Part shown: positions 1 through 7,666 of the stretch, piece after piece | Numbering within the stretch: the first letter of the stretch is position 1 | Layout of the letters: the number at the start of each line of letters is the position of its first letter | Source of the DNA: an uncultured Clostridia bacterium | GTDB taxonomy: Bacteria; Bacillota; Clostridia; Oscillospirales; Oscillospiraceae | DNA: 64,000 bases | NCBI GenBank assembly: GCA_945876285.1 | Contig: CAMCNO010000001.1 | Coordinates: forward strand, 82,947-146,946 | Direction: 5' to 3' | Notes under the pieces: model-generated | Seen by the model: only the letters and a program-made list of their open reading frames with translations | What the model was told of the DNA's origin: nothing | Databases searched by the model: none | Translations under genes and position numbers: made by a program

Positions 1-1
1 C

Positions 2-442
2 AAGGGCAAGACCATCACCCAGCAGGACATCGACGCCGTGGCGGACCCGGTACTCTCCGCCGAGGTGTTCAAGCTCAGTGACGCGGTACTACAGGGAAAT
101 TACGACCAGGCAGCCTCCATCCTGGGAGACTTGCTGAAAATGCAGACGGAGCCTATCAAGATTCTTGCGGCCTTGGGCAGCCAGCTCCGGCGCATCTACA
201 CCGCCCGCCTTGCGATTGACGGCGGCAAGGACAAATACTGGCTTATGGAGCTGTGGGAGATGAAGAGTGATTATCCCGCCAAGCTCCTGCTGAACGCCGC
301 CAAGCGGACGACTGCGGACTGGTGCGCCGATGCGGTAAAAATGTGCCAGGTCCTGGACCGCCGGATGAAGAGCGAAAAGGGCATTGATTCGGTGGGTGAG
401 CTGAAGCTCTTGCTGGTACGGCTGGGGGCAAAGCGAAAATGA
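2..442 (+). CDS. holA: DNA polymerase III delta subunit, C-terminal part (cut by window start)
   Basis: The frame is open from the first bases of the window, so the N-terminal AAA+ part lies upstream and only about 146 residues are seen. Delta is the subunit of the clamp loader that opens the beta sliding clamp. The visible part fits the helical domain III (clamp-loader collar) of HolA: a D-I-D-A-V-A linker, the S-A-E-V-F-K-L-S-D-A helix, then L-L-K-M-Q-T-E-P-I-K-I-L-A-A-L and the C-terminal L-K-L-L-L-V-R-L. Its stop overlaps the ATG of the next gene by 4 bases (ATGA at 439-442), so the two are probably translated together. Confidence 0.85.
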   Translation, partial: KGKTITQQDIDAVADPVLSAEVFKLSDAVLQGNYDQAASILGDLLKMQTEPIKILAALGSQLRRIYTARLAIDGGKDKYWLMELWEMKSDYPAKLLLNAAKRTTADWCADAVKMCQVLDRRMKSEKGIDSVGELKLLLVRLGAKRK

Positions 443-1032
443 GAAAGATCAAAGAGGTCATCGTGGTAGAGGGCCGGTACGACAAAAACGCCCTCAGTCA
501 GGTGGTGGACGCCACCGTCATCACTCTAGGGGGCTTTTCCGTGTTCAATGACAAGGAAAAGCTGGCTTTCCTGCGCAGACTCGCGGAAAAGCAGGGTCTC
601 ATTGTCCTGACAGACAGCGACGGCGCTGGGTTCGTCATCCGCAATTACCTGAAGGGCGCCCTGCCGAAAGAGCTGGTGAAGCAGGCGTATATCCCCGATA
701 TTTATGGAAAGGAGCGCCGCAAACGCGCTCCTGGCAAGGAGGGCAAGCTGGGCGTGGAGGGCATGAAGCCCGACGTGTTGCTGGCATCCCTGGAGCGGGC
801 GGGCGCCACCTTCCTGGACGAAGAAAGTGCCGCAGCCAAAAAGAGTGACCCCATCACCAAGTCGGACCTGTTCGCCCTGGGCCTCACCGGCGGGCAGGAC
901 AGCTCCGCCAAACGGCAGGCACTGCTGCGGAAGCTGGAGCTGCCGGGGCATTTAACGTCCAACGGCCTGCTTGAGGCATTGAACCTGCTGTACAGCCGGG
1001 AAGACTTTCTGAAATTCACGGAAACATTCTGA
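439..1032 (+). CDS. rnmV: Ribonuclease M5 (5S rRNA maturation)
   Basis: A 197-residue TOPRIM nuclease that in low-GC Gram-positives trims the 5S rRNA precursor on the ribosome. The TOPRIM glutamate is in V-V-E-G (E11) and the acidic D-S-D motif is at residues 59-61. The basic linker around residues 95-105 (K-E-R-R-K-R-A-P-G-K-E-G-K) and G-V-E-G-M are typical of the family, and the length is normal. It overlaps holA by 4 bases. In Bacillus rnmV neighbours ksgA, so pairing with holA is a different arrangement. After its stop there is about 120 bases with no strong terminator. Confidence 0.9.
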   Translation: MRKIKEVIVVEGRYDKNALSQVVDATVITLGGFSVFNDKEKLAFLRRLAEKQGLIVLTDSDGAGFVIRNYLKGALPKELVKQAYIPDIYGKERRKRAPGKEGKLGVEGMKPDVLLASLERAGATFLDEESAAAKKSDPITKSDLFALGLTGGQDSSAKRQALLRKLELPGHLTSNGLLEALNLLYSREDFLKFTETF

Positions 1033-1153
1033 AAAACCCATATTTTGCCATTTTACAAGTGTAATTCTGCAACAAAAATTTCCTTTCTCCTAAAATTCGA
1101 CAAAACTCGACAATCAAAAGTGCTATCCTGAACTGCAAAAGGAGGTGCTTTTG

Positions 1154-1402
1154 ATGCGCAGAATTTTCATGGGAACAGCCCTGTGCCAGGACCTGCCGGT
1201 CCGGTATTATCTGCTGGCGGAGGATCGCGAGGACGAGACAGAAACCTACGGCATCGGCGTGGAATACGCCGGAGAGATAGAGGAGCTCCCGAACATCACG
1301 CCCTTTCAGCATCGTATTCAGAAATTGGCGGAGGCACTGATGCAGGGGTGTGTCACGCCGGCGACGCTTCGGGATGTGACGGAGGACTGGCTCCTGACTT
1401 GA
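1154..1402 (+). CDS. Small DUF6514-like protein
   Basis: An 82-residue protein of unknown function. The ATG at 1154 is chosen because an AAAGGAGG Shine-Dalgarno at 1138-1145 sits 8 bases upstream; an upstream in-frame GTG at 1145 overlaps that site. The order of features (Y-Y-L-L followed by an acidic stretch, Y-G-I-G-V-E, then V-T-P-A-T-L-R-D-V-x-E-D-W-L at the C-terminus) resembles the DUF6514 family of Clostridia, recalled from memory and not verified. It has no membrane segment or signal peptide. It stands alone between rnmV and the glnS promoter. Confidence 0.6.
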   Translation: MRRIFMGTALCQDLPVRYYLLAEDREDETETYGIGVEYAGEIEELPNITPFQHRIQKLAEALMQGCVTPATLRDVTEDWLLT

Positions 1403-1417
1403 AATCACTGATTTTCC

Positions 1418-1446
1418 TTGCATTTTTTCCATGGATTCTGTATAAT
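1418..1446 (+). promoter_or_regulatory. Sigma-A promoter of glnS
   Basis: TTGCAT at 1418-1423 and a perfect TATAAT at 1441-1446, separated by 17 bases. This is about 40 bases upstream of the glnS ATG. Confidence 0.85.
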
Positions 1447-1488
1447 ACAATTCCATGCTAAAAACTTGCACAGGAAGGATTGACAGCC

Positions 1489-3219
1489 ATGGCTGACGAG
1501 ATCAAGACCACGCAGGAGGAAGTATCCGAGAGCCGGAACTTCATCCATGCTTTTATTGAAGAGGACATCGCCCCCGGCGGACAGTTCGAGGGCATGACCG
1601 TTCATACCCGTTTTCCCCCGGAGCCCAACGGCTATCTGCACATCGGCCACTGCAAGGCCCTGACCATCGACTTCGGCACGGCTGAAAAGTTCGGCGGCCT
1701 GTGCAATCTCCGGATGGATGACACCAATCCCACCAAGGAGGATGCCGAGTTTGTGGATGCCATTCAGGAGGACATCCACTGGCTTGGCTTCGACTGGGGA
1801 GACCGTTTCTTCTACGGCTCCGACTATTTTGAAGAGGACTACCGTCAGGCGGTGGGGCTTATTAAAAAAGGCCTGGCCTATGTCTGTGAGCTGTCTCCCG
1901 AGGAATTTAAGGAGTACCGGGGCAGCATTGGTGTGCCCGCCAAGAGCCCCTACCGGGACCGTCCCATTGAGGAAAGTCTGGACCTGTTTGCCCGGATGCG
2001 GGCAGGAGAGTTTCCCAATGGCGCCATGACCCTGCGTGCCAAAATCGACCTGGCAAGCGGCAACTTCAACATGCGGGACCCTGTGCTGTACCGCATCAAC
2101 CATATGCACCATCACCGTCAGGGCGACAAATGGTGCATCTATCCCATGTACGACTTCGCTCATCCTATTCAGGACGCGCTGGAGGGCATCACCCACAGCC
2201 TTTGCTCTTTGGAGTTTGAAGCCCACCGTCCCCTGTACAACTGGGTGGTGGACAACTGCGACCTGCCCGCAAAGCCCCGCCAGATCGAATTCGCCCGTCT
2301 GGGCATCGATCATACGGTCATGAGCAAGCGGAAGCTGCGCGCTCTGGTTGAGAGCGGCAAGGTTTCCGGCTGGGACGATCCCCGGATGCCGACCCTCTGC
2401 GGCCTGCGCCGCCGTGGCTACACCGCCAAGTCCATCCGAAATTTCTGCGAGCGTATCGGCGTTGCCAAGAGCGCCAACGTGGTGGAATACGGCTTCCTTG
2501 AGCACTGCCTGCGGGAGGATCTGAACGAGATGGCTGAGCGTGTCATGGGCGTTCTGCGGCCCATCAAGCTGACCATTACCAACTACCCCGAGGGCAAGAC
2601 CGAGACCGTCACTGTGGAGAACAACCCCCTGGACCCCGCCGCCGGAACCCGGGAGGTCAGCTTCTCCCGGAATCTGTATATCGAGGCCGATGACTTCCTG
2701 GAGACCCCGGTGCCCAAGTACAAGCGCCTGTTCCCCGGTGGTCCCGAGTGCCGTCTGAAGGGCGCCTATCTCATCACCTGCAACGGCTGCGTGAAGGATG
2801 AAAACGGCAATGTCACCGAGGTCCTGTGCGAGTATGACCCCGAGAGCCGGGGCGGTGATCCCGCCGACGGCCGGAAGGTGAAGGGCGCTACCATCCACTG
2901 GGTGGACGCCGATACTGCCATCGACGCCGAGGTGCGGCTGTACGACAATCTGTTCTCCGACGAGTCTCCCGACAGCGCCGACAAGGATTTCATTGATTGC
3001 CTGAACCCCAACTCTCTGGAGATCCTTCAGGGCTGCAAAGTGGAGGCCAGTCTGAAAGCCGCCGCCGAGGCCTATGAGCTGACCGAGAAGAAGGGCAAGA
3101 CCGCCCCGTCCTTCCAGTTTATGCGTCTGGGCTACTTCTGCCTGGACAGCAGAGATTCCAGCCCGGAGCATATGGTGTTCAACCGCAGCGTGTCTCTGAA
3201 GGACAGCTTCAAAAAATAA
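1489..3219 (+). CDS. glnS: Glutaminyl-tRNA synthetase
   Basis: A 576-residue class I aminoacyl-tRNA synthetase that charges tRNA-Gln with glutamine. The catalytic H-I-G-H motif is at residues 51-54 after P-P-E-P-N-G, the KMSKS equivalent reads V-M-S-K-R-K-L, and the C-terminal half is the beta-barrel anticodon-binding region. The ATG at 1489 is preferred over the TTG at 1480 because AGGAAGG (1472-1478) is 10 bases before it. The gene is monocistronic, between a strong sigma-A promoter and a terminator at 3227. Many Firmicutes lack GlnRS and use the GatCAB amidotransferase route, so its presence is a lineage marker, probably of transferred origin. Confidence 0.97.
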   Translation: MADEIKTTQEEVSESRNFIHAFIEEDIAPGGQFEGMTVHTRFPPEPNGYLHIGHCKALTIDFGTAEKFGGLCNLRMDDTNPTKEDAEFVDAIQEDIHWLGFDWGDRFFYGSDYFEEDYRQAVGLIKKGLAYVCELSPEEFKEYRGSIGVPAKSPYRDRPIEESLDLFARMRAGEFPNGAMTLRAKIDLASGNFNMRDPVLYRINHMHHHRQGDKWCIYPMYDFAHPIQDALEGITHSLCSLEFEAHRPLYNWVVDNCDLPAKPRQIEFARLGIDHTVMSKRKLRALVESGKVSGWDDPRMPTLCGLRRRGYTAKSIRNFCERIGVAKSANVVEYGFLEHCLREDLNEMAERVMGVLRPIKLTITNYPEGKTETVTVENNPLDPAAGTREVSFSRNLYIEADDFLETPVPKYKRLFPGGPECRLKGAYLITCNGCVKDENGNVTEVLCEYDPESRGGDPADGRKVKGATIHWVDADTAIDAEVRLYDNLFSDESPDSADKDFIDCLNPNSLEILQGCKVEASLKAAAEAYELTEKKGKTAPSFQFMRLGYFCLDSRDSSPEHMVFNRSVSLKDSFKK

Positions 3220-3226
3220 GAAGACA

Positions 3227-3259
3227 CCGCCGCTTTTCAAACGAAAAGCGGCGGTTCTT
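3227..3259 (+). terminator. Terminator between glnS and the convergent thioesterase gene
   Basis: A perfect 12-bp stem (3227-3238 with 3243-3254, sequence CCGCCGCTTTTC) around an AAAC loop, followed by a T-rich run. It sits between two convergent genes and may serve both. Confidence 0.85.
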
Positions 3260-3262
3260 TGC

Positions 3263-3673
3263 TCATATATCCAGTTTTTCAGGGAGCTTGTAAAAAGTGA
3301 AGGTCCCGGTACCCAATAGGGTTTCGTTCTGGTCCGTGATGCGGACGTCGAATACACATACCGTCTGTCCACTCTTTATTTCCTGTGCCTCCGCCGTCAG
3401 GCAGTCGCCCATGTTGGCGCTGCGGAAGAAGTTGTAGCTGGCGTTCATGGTGACGGCCTTATATCCGTGAGACGCCATGGCGGAACCGCAGGCGGTATCC
3501 GCCATCGTAAAATAGACTCCGCCATGGGGCACCCCCAGGGGGTTGGCGTCCTCCGGGACGACCGTTTTGGTGACCCGTGCGTAACCGGGGCCGATCTCCT
3601 CTACGAAAACGCCCTGCCGCTGGACATACGGGTTGTGGCTGTTGCGGAAGTCCGCCATCTTCTGATAGTTCAT
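3263..3673 (-). CDS. PaaI-family hotdog thioesterase
   Basis: A 136-residue single hotdog-fold protein of the PaaI/YdiI type, which hydrolyses acyl- or aryl-CoA thioesters. The active-site helix motif G-V-P-H-G-G-V-Y-F-T-M-A-D is at residues 47-59, and the strand A-S-Y-N-F-F-R-S-A is the usual substrate-tunnel segment. Length is normal for the family. The substrate cannot be told from sequence. It is transcribed alone from a clear sigma-A promoter on the reverse strand (3706-3734). Confidence 0.88.
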   Translation of the reverse strand: MNYQKMADFRNSHNPYVQRQGVFVEEIGPGYARVTKTVVPEDANPLGVPHGGVYFTMADTACGSAMASHGYKAVTMNASYNFFRSANMGDCLTAEAQEIKSGQTVCVFDVRITDQNETLLGTGTFTFYKLPEKLDI

Positions 3674-3705
3674 GGAAGCCCTCTTTTCTGCGTTCTAATG
3701 AGACT

Positions 3706-3734
3706 ATCATACGCTTTTTTGCCGAAGCCGTCAA
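3706..3734 (-). promoter_or_regulatory. Sigma-A promoter of the PaaI thioesterase gene
   Basis: On the reverse strand, TTGACG (complement of 3729-3734) and TATGAT (complement of 3706-3711) are separated by 17 bases, about 33 bases upstream of the start codon. Confidence 0.75.
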
Positions 3735-3769
3735 TTTGATCCGCTGCTGTTCTTCTAATTTCCGGGAAC

Positions 3770-3804
3770 CATTTCAGAATCATTTCAGACTCCATTGCTA
3801 TTCT
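3770..3804 (+). promoter_or_regulatory. Direct-repeat operator and extended -10 before the lipoprotein gene
   Basis: Two tandem 11-base repeats, CATTTCAGAAT (3770-3780) and CATTTCAGACT (3781-3791), lie just upstream of TGC-TATTCT (3796-3804), an extended -10 box. No -35 consensus is present; the repeats occupy its place. Tandem repeats with 11-base period at this position are typical of OmpR/PhoP-family activators. The regulator is not identified. Confidence 0.45.
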
Positions 3805-3833
3805 TTTTCCATCAACTGAAAGGACGTGAGGAT

Positions 3834-5429
3834 ATGAGACGAATGACCGCGCTGGTACTTGCGTTGGCGCTGGCAATATCTTTAACTGCCTGCGGAACAA
3901 AGGCAGAGACACAGGAGGAAAGCGCAACAACGTATGATGGTGCCACCGCCATTCTTTTAGCGGACGATGGTATCACTGTGGACGGTGCGCCCGCCTCCAC
4001 AGATAAGACGGCGGCGGTCTACACCGCAAACGACATTGTATTCTACCTGGAGGGTCAGGATTTTACCTACGGTGAGGGGACTGAGGCCGACGGCCACAGC
4101 AAGGCGGAAGCCGATGCCCATACCGTTGTCCATATCACCCAGCCGGGCACCTACGTTCTCAGTGGTGCATTGTCCGCCGGGCAGATAGCCGTGGACCTGG
4201 GAGAGGACGCGGAGGAGGACCCCGGCTCCGTCGTGACGCCGGTCTTGAACGGTGTGGACATCACCTGCACCGTGGCGCCGGCTGTCATTTTCTACAACGT
4301 CTATGAATGCGGCCCTGCGGACACGGAGACCGCCACAAAGGACGTGGACACCTCCGCCGCCGGTGCGAATGTCATCATCGCGGACGGAACTGTCAACAAC
4401 GTCTCTGGCTCCTATGTAGCCCGCATTTACAAGCCGGGCAGCGTGGAGCTCAGTGAGGACGGCACCGAGGTGGTGGACAGCAAGAAGCTCCATAAGTATG
4501 ACGGTGCTTTCTATTCCAAGATGAGTATGAACGTGGACGGCGGAGACCAGGGAACCGGTGTGCTGAACATTGACGCCGAAAACGAAGGCCTGGATTCCGA
4601 GCTGCATCTGACGATTAGCGGCGGCAACATCAACATTACCTCCGGCAATGACGGCATCAACACCAACGAGGACGGCGTGTCTGTTACCACTATCAACGGC
4701 GGTACGCTTACTATTGATGTGGACGGCGCCACCGGCGAGGGAGACGGTATCGACTCCAACGGCTGGTTAGTGATCAACGGCGGCACTGTTATCGCTGCCG
4801 CATGCGGCGACAGCCAGGACGCCGGTATCGACTCTGACAACGGCATCTATATCAACGGCGGTACGGTGGCGGCCTCCGGGAATATGCTGGACCGTATCGA
4901 TGGTGGGGAGCAACCCTACGTTGTGTTTGGCTTCCGCCAGCGCCAGCAAGGCGGCACCACCGTCACCCTGAAAGCGGAAGATGGTGCTGCGGCAGGGGAG
5001 TGGACGCCTGCCAATGACTTCACCTACCTGGTGGTCTCCGGCCCGGAACTGACAGAGGGGACCTATACCCTCTGGAGTGGGAATACCCAGCTAGCTGGCG
5101 CCGCTGGGATGACCGGAGGGAAAGGCGGCATGGGCGGTTTCCGGCCTGATGGGGCAGAGCCTCCCGAAGGCTTTGAGAAGCTGGAGGGCATGGAGCCGCC
5201 CGAGGGCGAACCAGGTCAGCGTCCTGAAAAGGAGCATCCACAGCCTAACGAGGACGGCACCATCACCCTGCCTGACGGTACAGCCATCGACCCGGCAGAC
5301 AGGAAGCGGCCGGAGCCTTCCGAGGGCTTTGGCAGGAAACCGGAGAATATGGAGGCGGCAGAGGTCAGCACAGACTTCGTACTGACTGCAGAAGGCGGCA
5401 GCTTCGGCAGCATCGCTCCGGCGGAATAA
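3834..5429 (+). CDS. Carbohydrate-binding (DUF4353/Cthe_2159-like) lipoprotein
   Basis: A 531-residue secreted lipoprotein. The signal peptide ends in the lipobox L-T-A-C with the lipidated Cys at residue 20. The body has the right-handed beta-helix repeats of the DUF4353 (Cthe_2159) family: runs such as I-T-S-G-N-D-G-I-N-T-N, G-D-G-I-D-S-N-G and D-A-G-I-D-S-D-N-G-I-Y-I-N-G-G. Cthe_2159 of Clostridium thermocellum binds acidic polysaccharide, so an extracellular glycan role is likely. The last 130 residues are a Gly/Pro/Glu-rich low-complexity tail. The ATG at 3834 is chosen because an upstream ATG at 3795 lies inside the -10 region. Confidence 0.8.
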   Translation: MRRMTALVLALALAISLTACGTKAETQEESATTYDGATAILLADDGITVDGAPASTDKTAAVYTANDIVFYLEGQDFTYGEGTEADGHSKAEADAHTVVHITQPGTYVLSGALSAGQIAVDLGEDAEEDPGSVVTPVLNGVDITCTVAPAVIFYNVYECGPADTETATKDVDTSAAGANVIIADGTVNNVSGSYVARIYKPGSVELSEDGTEVVDSKKLHKYDGAFYSKMSMNVDGGDQGTGVLNIDAENEGLDSELHLTISGGNINITSGNDGINTNEDGVSVTTINGGTLTIDVDGATGEGDGIDSNGWLVINGGTVIAAACGDSQDAGIDSDNGIYINGGTVAASGNMLDRIDGGEQPYVVFGFRQRQQGGTTVTLKAEDGAAAGEWTPANDFTYLVVSGPELTEGTYTLWSGNTQLAGAAGMTGGKGGMGGFRPDGAEPPEGFEKLEGMEPPEGEPGQRPEKEHPQPNEDGTITLPDGTAIDPADRKRPEPSEGFGRKPENMEAAEVSTDFVLTAEGGSFGSIAPAE

Positions 5430-5439
5430 TGCAGAAAGG

Positions 5440-5460
5440 AGGCCCGAAAGGGCCTCTTTT
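5440..5460 (+). terminator. Terminator after the carbohydrate-binding lipoprotein gene
   Basis: AGGCCC (5440-5445), GAAA tetraloop, GGGCCT (5450-5455), then a T run. It lies between this gene and the convergent sigG gene. Confidence 0.75.
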
Positions 5461-5464
5461 CGCG

Positions 5465-6235
5465 TTAAATGTTTTTTTTGATGGTATTGATGGCGCCCTT
5501 TTCCAATCTGGAGACCTGCGCCTGGGAGATGCCCACCTCGGCGGAGACCTCCATTTGGGTCTTGCCCTCGTAAAACCGCAGAGACAGGATGCGCCGTTCC
5601 CGCTCGTCCAGCCGGGCCAGGGCGTCTTTCAGGGCAATGCGGTCCGTCCACAGCTCGTCGGTGTTCCGGGTGTCGCTGACCTGATCCATGACGCAGATGG
5701 CGTCACCGCTGTCGGAATAGACAGGCTCATACAGCGAGACCGGGTCCACGATAGCGTCCATGGCAAACACCACTTCCTCCCGGGGAATATCCAGCTCTTT
5801 GGCGATCTGCTCCACCGTGGGCTCCCGCTGGCTTACCGCAATGAGACGATCCCGGGCCTGGAGCACCCGGTAGGCCGTATCCCGCATACTGCGGGACACC
5901 CGAATGGAGCTGTTGTCCCGCAGGTAACGCCGAATTTCCCCAATGATCATGGGTACGCCGTAGGTGGAGAATTTTACCGGCTGGGTGATGTCAAAATTAT
6001 CAATGGCCTTGATAAGTCCAACGCAGCCCACCTGGAACAGGTCGTCCGCGTTTTCGCCCCGCCCGGCGAACCGCTGGATGACGGACAGCACCAGCCGCAG
6101 GTTTCCCTCGATGAGCTGGCGGCGTGCCTCCTGGTCACCCTCCTTTGTTCGACGCAGCAGCTCCATAGTTTCATCATTTTTCAGGACCTTTAGCTTCGCC
6201 GTGTTAACACCTGCGATCTCGACCTTTCCCTGCAT
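5465..6235 (-). CDS. sigG: Forespore sigma factor G
   Basis: A 256-residue sigma-70 family protein that directs late forespore transcription. It follows Bacillus SigG closely: K-V-E-I-x-G-V-x-T at the N-terminus, G-N-L-R-L-V-L-S-V-I-Q-R-F, D-D-L-F-Q-V-G-C-V-G-L-x-K (core binding, region 2), K-F-S-T-Y-G-V-P-M-I-I-G-E-I-R-R-Y-L-R-D and a C-terminal region 4 helix-turn-helix, E-V-G-I-S-Q-A-Q-V-S-R-L-E-K. The ATG at 6235 is preferred over longer upstream frames because it aligns with the family start and follows a G-rich Shine-Dalgarno. Unlike in Bacillus, spoIIGA and sigE are not next to it. Confidence 0.96.
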   Translation of the reverse strand: MQGKVEIAGVNTAKLKVLKNDETMELLRRTKEGDQEARRQLIEGNLRLVLSVIQRFAGRGENADDLFQVGCVGLIKAIDNFDITQPVKFSTYGVPMIIGEIRRYLRDNSSIRVSRSMRDTAYRVLQARDRLIAVSQREPTVEQIAKELDIPREEVVFAMDAIVDPVSLYEPVYSDSGDAICVMDQVSDTRNTDELWTDRIALKDALARLDERERRILSLRFYEGKTQMEVSAEVGISQAQVSRLEKGAINTIKKNI

Positions 6236-6273
6236 CGAAAACCGCCCCCTGCCTCTTGTAAACTTCTGTGAGC

Positions 6274-6302
6274 AGTATTGCCGGAGGCGATTTTTCCTAT
6301 AC
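6274..6302 (-). promoter_or_regulatory. Sigma-F/sigma-G type promoter of sigG
   Basis: On the reverse strand, GTATA (complement of 6298-6302) is followed after 15 bases by GGCAATACT (complement of 6274-6282). Both fit the Bacillus sigma-F consensus (GYWTA and GGYRAnAnTw). The -10 ends 39 bases before the sigG ATG. This agrees with the known dependence of sigG transcription on sigma-F and on SigG itself. Confidence 0.7.
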
Positions 6303-6326
6303 TGGGAGCTTTTGTCACATTCTGGG

Positions 6327-6357
6327 GGCATAGGACAGACGCCTCCGCGCATAGGGT
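6327..6357 (+). promoter_or_regulatory. Possible sigma-E type promoter of ymxH
   Basis: GGCATAGG (6327-6334) and CATAGGGT (6350-6357), 15 bases apart, partly match the sigma-E boxes GKMATATT and CATACAMT. The match is moderate, so this is a suggestion based on position before a sporulation gene. Confidence 0.3.
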
Positions 6358-6379
6358 CATCTGTAAGGAGGGATATGCG

Positions 6380-6664
6380 ATGCAGTGCAGGATACGGGAT
6401 TTACGGTGTAAGGAGGTCATCAACATCTGCGACGGCTGCCGGCTGGGTTTTGTAGGGGATGTGGATGTGAAGGTGCCGGAGGGACAGGTGGTGGCCATCG
6501 TAGTTTTTGGACCCTGCCGTTTTTTCGGCCTGTTCGGCAGGGGGGAGGAGTTCTACATCCCCTGGGACTGCATCCAGCGCATCGGGGATGATATTATTCT
6601 CATCGACAAACCCTTCCAGAGGCGGGACCCGAATCTGGAACGGAAGCGCCGCCGTAAATTCTGA
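6380..6664 (+). CDS. ymxH: YlmC/YmxH-family sporulation protein (PRC-barrel)
   Basis: A 94-residue single PRC-barrel-like protein of the YlmC/YmxH family, widespread in spore formers; its molecular role is not established. Family features include R-D-L-R-x-K-E-V-I-N-I-x-D-G at the N-terminus, G-F-V-G-D-V, the G-R-G-E-E-F-Y-I-P-W-x-x-I-x-R-I-G-D-D-I-I-L-I core and a basic C-terminal tail. The ATG at 6380 follows a TAAGGAGGG Shine-Dalgarno at 6364-6372. It is divergent from sigG, with 144 bases between the two starts holding promoters for both. Confidence 0.85.
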   Translation: MQCRIRDLRCKEVINICDGCRLGFVGDVDVKVPEGQVVAIVVFGPCRFFGLFGRGEEFYIPWDCIQRIGDDIILIDKPFQRRDPNLERKRRRKF

Positions 6665-6720
6665 GCGGTGAAAACCAGGGAAATAATCACGAATTTTCCA
6701 ATATTTCTTGGAAAAAATAC

Positions 6721-6749
6721 TTGCATTGACCATACGCTTGTGGTATTAT
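6721..6749 (+). promoter_or_regulatory. Sigma-A promoter of rpsB-tsf
   Basis: TTGCAT (6721-6726), 17-base spacer, TATTAT (6744-6749), with a TGG extension before the -10. It leaves a leader of about 115 bases before rpsB. Confidence 0.8.
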
Positions 6750-6779
6750 ATTTCAGCATTCCGCACGGTGCGTCGACTT

Positions 6780-6817
6780 CCTGTTCGTGCCCAGAGTCAA
6801 AGACTCGGGTCAGCAGG
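6780..6817 (+). promoter_or_regulatory. Structured leader of rpsB (possible S2 autoregulatory site)
   Basis: The rpsB leader can fold into a nested stem: CCTG/CAGG (6780-6783 with 6814-6817), CCC/GGG (6790-6792 with 6807-6809), a bulged A, and GAGTC/GACTC (6794-6798 with 6802-6806) closing an AAA loop. Ribosomal protein S2 represses its own operon through leader RNA in several bacteria; whether this is such a site is inferred only. Confidence 0.4.
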
Positions 6818-6871
6818 GGGGATGAAGCCGCCGGAGGTAAAAACGAAATTGATTTGGAGGAACAAACAAAC

Positions 6872-7612
6872 ATGGCAAATTCTAACGTCGTATCCATGAA
6901 AGCCCTGCTGGAGGCAGGCGTCCACTTCGGTCACCAGACCCGCCGCTGGAACCCCAAGATGGCTCCCTATATCTACACTGAGCGCAACGGCATTTATATC
7001 GTTGACCTGCAGAAGACCGTTCGCAAGCTGGAGGAGGCCTATAACTTCGTCCGTCAGCTGAGCGAGAGCGGTCAGTCCCTGCTGTTCGTCGGCACCAAGA
7101 AGCAGGCTCAGGAGGCCATCCGCGAGGAGGCTACCCGCTGCGGCCAGTACTATGTCAACGCCCGTTGGCTGGGCGGCATGATGACCAACTTCAAGACCAT
7201 GCGCACCCGCGTGGACCGTCTGAACCAGCTGAAGACCATGCAGGCTGACGGCACCTTCGATATGCTGCCCAAGAAGGAAGTCATGAAGCACCTGGGCGAG
7301 ATCGAGAAGCTGGAGAAGTACCTGGGCGGCGTGAAGAACATGAAGAAGCTGCCCGGCGCCCTGTTCATCGTGGATACCCGTAAGGAGCGCAACGCCATCG
7401 CCGAGGCCCACAAGCTGGGCATCCCCGTGGTCGCTATTGCCGATACCAACTGCGATCCCGATGAGATCGATTATGTCATCCCCGGCAACGATGACGCCAT
7501 CCGCGCCATCAAGCTGATCTCTTCCATCATGGCCAACGCCGTGCTGGAGGGCAAGCAGGGTGAGCAGACCGCTGAGGCCGCCGAGGAGAAGGCTGCCGAG
7601 GACGCTGAGTAA
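6872..7612 (+). CDS. rpsB: 30S ribosomal protein S2
   Basis: A 246-residue S2 protein of the small ribosomal subunit. Signature segments are clear: [22 protein letters not shown] near the start, [22 protein letters not shown], and the C-terminal [14 protein letters not shown]. The tail is Ala/Glu-rich, as often in Clostridia. The ATG at 6872 follows TTTGGAGG at 6853-6860. It is the first gene of the rpsB-tsf operon, with 54 bases to tsf, and has the biased codon use of a highly expressed gene. Confidence 0.99.
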   Translation: MANSNVVSMKALLEAGVHFGHQTRRWNPKMAPYIYTERNGIYIVDLQKTVRKLEEAYNFVRQLSESGQSLLFVGTKKQAQEAIREEATRCGQYYVNARWLGGMMTNFKTMRTRVDRLNQLKTMQADGTFDMLPKKEVMKHLGEIEKLEKYLGGVKNMKKLPGALFIVDTRKERNAIAEAHKLGIPVVAIADTNCDPDEIDYVIPGNDDAIRAIKLISSIMANAVLEGKQGEQTAEAAEEKAAEDAE

Positions 7613-7666
7613 TTCAGGACGTTTCGAGCGCAATGCGCTTGTATCAAGATATTGGAGGAAATTAAA

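Noticed and set aside
1405..3372. A 655-codon open frame on the reverse strand
   Set aside because: It lies entirely across glnS and is a by-product of GC-rich codons; glnS has full motifs, promoter and terminator.
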